A stretch of 64,000 bases of DNA, taken from positions 124,001 to 188,000 of the forward strand of contig NZ_SCUT01000050.1 in the NCBI RefSeq assembly GCF_004297265.1, in the 5' to 3' direction. Numbering within the stretch: position 1 is the first letter of the stretch; every line of letters begins with the position of its first letter. This document shows positions 61,585 to 64,000 of this stretch, piece by piece. The notes under the pieces are model-generated. The model searched no databases. It saw only the letters and a program-made list of their open reading frames with translations, and was not told where the DNA came from. Source of the DNA: Reyranella sp. GTDB taxonomy: Bacteria; Pseudomonadota; Alphaproteobacteria; Reyranellales; Reyranellaceae. Position numbers and translations under genes: made by a program.

Positions 61585-62022
61585 TTATTTTTGGCGCTCG
61601 GATTTCCCATCCAGGGGAACACCATAGAGTTCCAGGCGGTGACCGACGAGCCGATACCCGGCCTTCTCGGCGATCCTCCGTTGGAGCTCCTCGATCTCGT
61701 CGTTGTGGAACTCCACGACCTTGCCACTCTGGATGTCGATCAGATGATCGTGGTGCTCCTCGGGCGTCTCCTCGTAGCGCGCCCGGCCGTCGCCGAAATC
61801 GTGCTTGGCGAGAATGCCCGCCTCCTCGAACAGCCGCACCGTGCGGTACACCGTGGCGATGGAGATGTTGGCATCGATCGCCGTCGCGCGCCGATGCACG
61901 GCCTCGACGTCGGGATGATCCGACGCATCCGACAGGACACGCGCGATCACGCGTCGCTGGTCGGTCATCTTGAGGCCGCGCTCTGCGCATAGGACTTCGA
62001 GTTTGGACTTTCGGTCTGGCAT
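61585..62022 (-). CDS. fur: Fur-family metalloregulator
   Basis: 145 residues from ATG 62022; GTG 62028 is an alternative. Winged-helix domain (LKMTDQRRVIARVLSDASDHPDVEAVHRRATAIDANISIATVYRTVRLFEEAGIL), then the metal-binding dimerisation domain with EEHHDHLIDIQSGKVVEFHNDEIEELQ. No C-terminal Cys pairs, as in alphaproteobacterial Fur/Mur. It represses iron or manganese genes. It is divergent from the TusA-like gene over 44 bases, so they may share an operator. Confidence 0.9.
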   Translation of the reverse strand: MPDRKSKLEVLCAERGLKMTDQRRVIARVLSDASDHPDVEAVHRRATAIDANISIATVYRTVRLFEEAGILAKHDFGDGRARYEETPEEHHDHLIDIQSGKVVEFHNDEIEELQRRIAEKAGYRLVGHRLELYGVPLDGKSERQK

Positions 62023-62066
62023 GCCCACCTACACTACACTGGCAGGCGTTCCGGGTATAGTTGGAC

Positions 62067-62300
62067 ATGTCCATACAGGCCGACCATGACATCGACATTA
62101 CCGGCGAGGTCTGCCCCATGACCTTCGTACGGACGAAGCTCCGGCTCGAGCGCATGCAGCCCGGGGAAATTCTTGCCGTGCGCCTGCGCGGCGAGGAGCC
62201 GCTGCGCAACGTCCCGCGTGCCGCAAGGGACGAGGGCCATGCCATCCTCGGCATCGAGGTGGATGGGGATATCCACATCGTCACCATTCGCCGCCTCTGA
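62067..62300 (+). CDS. TusA-family sulfurtransferase-like protein
   Basis: 77 residues from ATG 62067. TusA/SirA fold: DITGEVCPMTFVRTKLRLERMQPGEILAVRLRGEEPLRNVPRAA. The active Cys is present in CPMTFVRTK, although the second Pro of the usual CPxP is Thr. TusA-type proteins relay sulfur for thio-tRNA, Mo cofactor or dissimilatory sulfur oxidation. Its stop is directly adjacent to the stop of the convergent rimI gene (joint TGATCA). Confidence 0.85.
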   Translation: MSIQADHDIDITGEVCPMTFVRTKLRLERMQPGEILAVRLRGEEPLRNVPRAARDEGHAILGIEVDGDIHIVTIRRL

Positions 62301-62771
62301 TCAGGTAAAATCGAGACGCATGACGAAGGCGTCGGCCGCCGGCCCGTCCCCGCGCATATAGTAGGCAGTCCGCCGTCCGACGGTCTCGAAGCCCAACGAG
62401 TTGTAGAGCTTCAGGGCGCCGGGATTATCCGCGCCGACCTCAAGGAAAAGTGTCCGCGCACCATCGCCCCGCACCCGGTCGATCACGGCGCCGAGGAGCA
62501 GCCGGGCAGCCCCACGGCGGCGATGGGCGGGATCGACGGCGATCGCGAGAAGCTCGGCCTCGTCGGCAGCCGTCCGACAGATGGCCATGCCGACGTCGAC
62601 GTTGCTCTCCGTCAGCAGGAAGGCCGCGACACCCGGCGACGCCAGCAGGCCCGCAATGTCCTGCCGCGTCCAGCCGGGCTCGCCCATGGCCAGGAACGCC
62701 TCGCGGTGGAGACGCGACGCCCGGTCGAGGTCGACCGCGCGCAAGGGATTGAGGACGAAACCGGCGTTCAT
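62301..62771 (-). CDS. rimI: ribosomal protein S18-alanine N-acetyltransferase
   Basis: 156 residues, GNAT fold: a conserved start region LHREAFLAMGEPGWTRQDIAGLLASPGVAAF, the acetyl-CoA loop AVDPAHRRRGAARLLLGAVIDRVR near residue 80 and LFLEVGADNPGALKLYNSLGFETVGRRTAYY near 110. It lies 12 bases downstream of tsaB, a standard arrangement in bacteria. Whether the true substrate is S18 cannot be read from sequence. Confidence 0.88.
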   Translation of the reverse strand: MNAGFVLNPLRAVDLDRASRLHREAFLAMGEPGWTRQDIAGLLASPGVAAFLLTESNVDVGMAICRTAADEAELLAIAVDPAHRRRGAARLLLGAVIDRVRGDGARTLFLEVGADNPGALKLYNSLGFETVGRRTAYYMRGDGPAADAFVMRLDFT

Positions 62772-62783
62772 CGGCTCGCCCGG

Positions 62784-63458
62784 TCACTCGACCGTGCGGC
62801 GGGCGCCGTCCGGCAGGGTGATGTTGACCCCGCGCAGGTAAAGTGGTCGCGGCAGGCCATCGGCGCGATTTCGCCCTCGCCAGGCCTCAACGCCGTCCAT
62901 GAGGGCAAGGCGGCCGAGCACGGCGGGATGGGGCTGCCCGTCTTGCGCGACGGCATCGACGCCGGCGGCCCGCAACGACGCGCCGAGCGGCGCCACGTCC
63001 TTTCCGACGATCAGGCATTCATGTCCGGCGAGGCGCGCCGCGAGGTCTGCGGCCGTCGCTGCGAAGGGTGCAGGATCGTCGCCGATGGCGGCGAACCAGT
63101 CGCCGAGCTTCGTGTCGACGGCCGCGACCACCAGCCGTTCCGTCGCCGGCGCCTGGGCGCGCAACACCGTCGTCGTGGGAAGACCAGCCAGGGGAAGGCC
63201 AAGTCCGACCGCGAGGCCGCGCGCGGCAGACAACCCCACGCGCACGCCGGTGAAACTGCCAGGACCGGTCGTGACGGCAATCAGGTCGAGCCCGGTTCGC
63301 GCCACGCCGGCCTGCTCCAGCGCAGCAGCGATCGCCGGGAGGAGCCGCGCCGCCTGGTCGCGTCCCTCCTCGAACAGACTCACCAGGCAAACGCCGTCGC
63401 GAACGACGGCAACACCCTGTCCGCTCACGGCGCAATCGAAAGCCAGGACAGTGCTCAC
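62784..63458 (-). CDS. tsaB: tRNA threonylcarbamoyladenosine biosynthesis protein TsaB
   Basis: 224 residues from GTG 63458. ASKHA-type fold: VLAFDCAVSGQGVAVV at the N-terminus and DLIAVTTGPGSFTGVRVGLSAARGLAVGLGLPLAGL near residue 58, which is the most conserved TsaB block. It serves as the dimerisation partner of TsaD in t6A synthesis at tRNA position 37. It heads the tsaB-rimI pair. Confidence 0.92.
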   Translation of the reverse strand: MSTVLAFDCAVSGQGVAVVRDGVCLVSLFEEGRDQAARLLPAIAAALEQAGVARTGLDLIAVTTGPGSFTGVRVGLSAARGLAVGLGLPLAGLPTTTVLRAQAPATERLVVAAVDTKLGDWFAAIGDDPAPFAATAADLAARLAGHECLIVGKDVAPLGASLRAAGVDAVAQDGQPHPAVLGRLALMDGVEAWRGRNRADGLPRPLYLRGVNITLPDGARRTVE

Positions 63459-63515
63459 GTGGCGTCACCGCGGCGGACACTGGCGCCGGCGGGAACGGCT
63501 GGGCATTGTGGTGTC

Positions 63516-64000
63516 ATGAAGCTCGACATTGTTCCTATCGCTCCGCCCGATTTCGACGTCGACGTGACGCTGGCTTATGCGACCGAGGCAAATCTAACGG
63601 GGCGGCCGGTGTATCGGAACGCCGAATGCTGGCTGCATCGCGAAGCGGCCGACAAACTTGCCGCGGCGATCGCGCTGGCCCGGCCGCTTGGATACCGTCT
63701 GCGCATCTTCGACGCGCTGCGGCCCGTCGAAGCGCAGTGGGCGCTTTGGAACGTCAATCCCGACCCCGAGTTCATCGCCGATCCCCGTCGCGGCTCGCCC
63801 CACTCGCGCGGCGTGGCCGTCGACCTCAGTCTGCTCGACGCCGACGGTAACGAACTCGACATGGGCACCGCGTTCGATGCCTTCACGCCGCTGTCCCATC
63901 ATGGACGCACCGACATTTCCGTCGGGGCGCAACGCAATCGCCTGCTGCTCATGGGCCTGATGACGTCGGCGGGCTGGGACTTCTACCGCAATGAATGGTG
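63516..64000 (+). CDS. D-alanyl-D-alanine dipeptidase (VanX/DdpX type), 3' end missing
   Basis: 161 residues from ATG 63516 run to the edge of the window with no stop. VanX fold: LGYRLRIFDALRPVEAQWALW carries the conserved Arg, GSPHSRGVAVDLSLLD the zinc-binding His and Asp (SxHxxGxAxD), and the very last residues NEWW lead into the expected EWWH zinc/base site just beyond the edge. It cleaves D-Ala-D-Ala, releasing D-alanine, and may work in the periplasm or cytosol; no signal peptide is visible. It is divergent from tsaB. Confidence 0.88.
   Translation, partial: MKLDIVPIAPPDFDVDVTLAYATEANLTGRPVYRNAECWLHREAADKLAAAIALARPLGYRLRIFDALRPVEAQWALWNVNPDPEFIADPRRGSPHSRGVAVDLSLLDADGNELDMGTAFDAFTPLSHHGRTDISVGAQRNRLLLMGLMTSAGWDFYRNEW

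Overview
The window is high-GC DNA from an alphaproteobacterium. Its right third carries the conserved block tsaB-rimI / fur / olsB-olsA / miaB-phoH-ybeY / corC-lnt / HTH regulator / metK in the order usual for Rhizobiales and Rhodospirillales. The left two thirds are accessory metabolism: ABC and Bug-type solute receptors, GMC oxidoreductases, acyl-CoA dehydrogenase and Sox genes. This would fit a versatile soil or water genus such as Reyranella; the genus is inference. No rRNA, tRNA, CRISPR array, prophage or insertion sequence was seen.

Layout. 1-2361: end of an ABC ATPase gene plus a luciferase-like monooxygenase and two carboxymuconolactone-decarboxylase/AhpD-type proteins, joined by ATGA overlaps. 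2541-10267 (minus): a dipeptide-type ABC transporter operon, a GMC oxidoreductase and a lipoprotein. 10355-19875: VOC protein, HpcH/HpaI aldolase, benzoylformate-decarboxylase-like enzyme, flavoprotein, second GMC enzyme, two periplasmic receptors and an acyl-CoA dehydrogenase. 20010-25827: SGNH hydrolase, YddA/SbmA-type ABC protein, class II aldolase, TauE/SafE permease and a LysR regulator.

26413-29499 is an ECF sigma factor/NrsF pair divergent from a four-gene bufferin-type cluster: a Cys-rich DUF2282 precursor, a DUF692 MNIO enzyme, a DUF2063 partner and DoxX. Both sides carry the same promoter pattern TGTAAY-N17-CGAA, so the sigma factor probably controls itself and the peptide metallophore operon.

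30386-36561 is one tight minus-strand operon: a Tat-exported molybdenum hydroxylase (two subunits), a flavocytochrome c sulfide dehydrogenase pair and SoxX, SoxY, SoxZ, SoxA, with no soxB or soxCD. Upstream lie an apparent fusion with a membrane-dipeptidase domain and, at 38001-39059, a thioredoxin-like protein whose first redox cysteine is an in-frame TGA. That makes it a strong selenoprotein candidate that standard gene calling would split in two.

39079-44307: a TPP enzyme, a MoxR/CoxE-type pair, and divergent cytochrome b and cytochrome c' genes. 45013-45629 is a gene-poor AT-rich island with repeated 17-bp motifs, also found upstream of the HTH regulator, and a possible small RNA. 45630-51328: an alpha/beta hydrolase with a frameshifted partner, two Sel1-repeat proteins, MmcB and a LapB-like exporter. 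51440-64000: the conserved housekeeping block, ending in a truncated VanX-type dipeptidase. Several families of large palindromic repeats sit in intergenic gaps.
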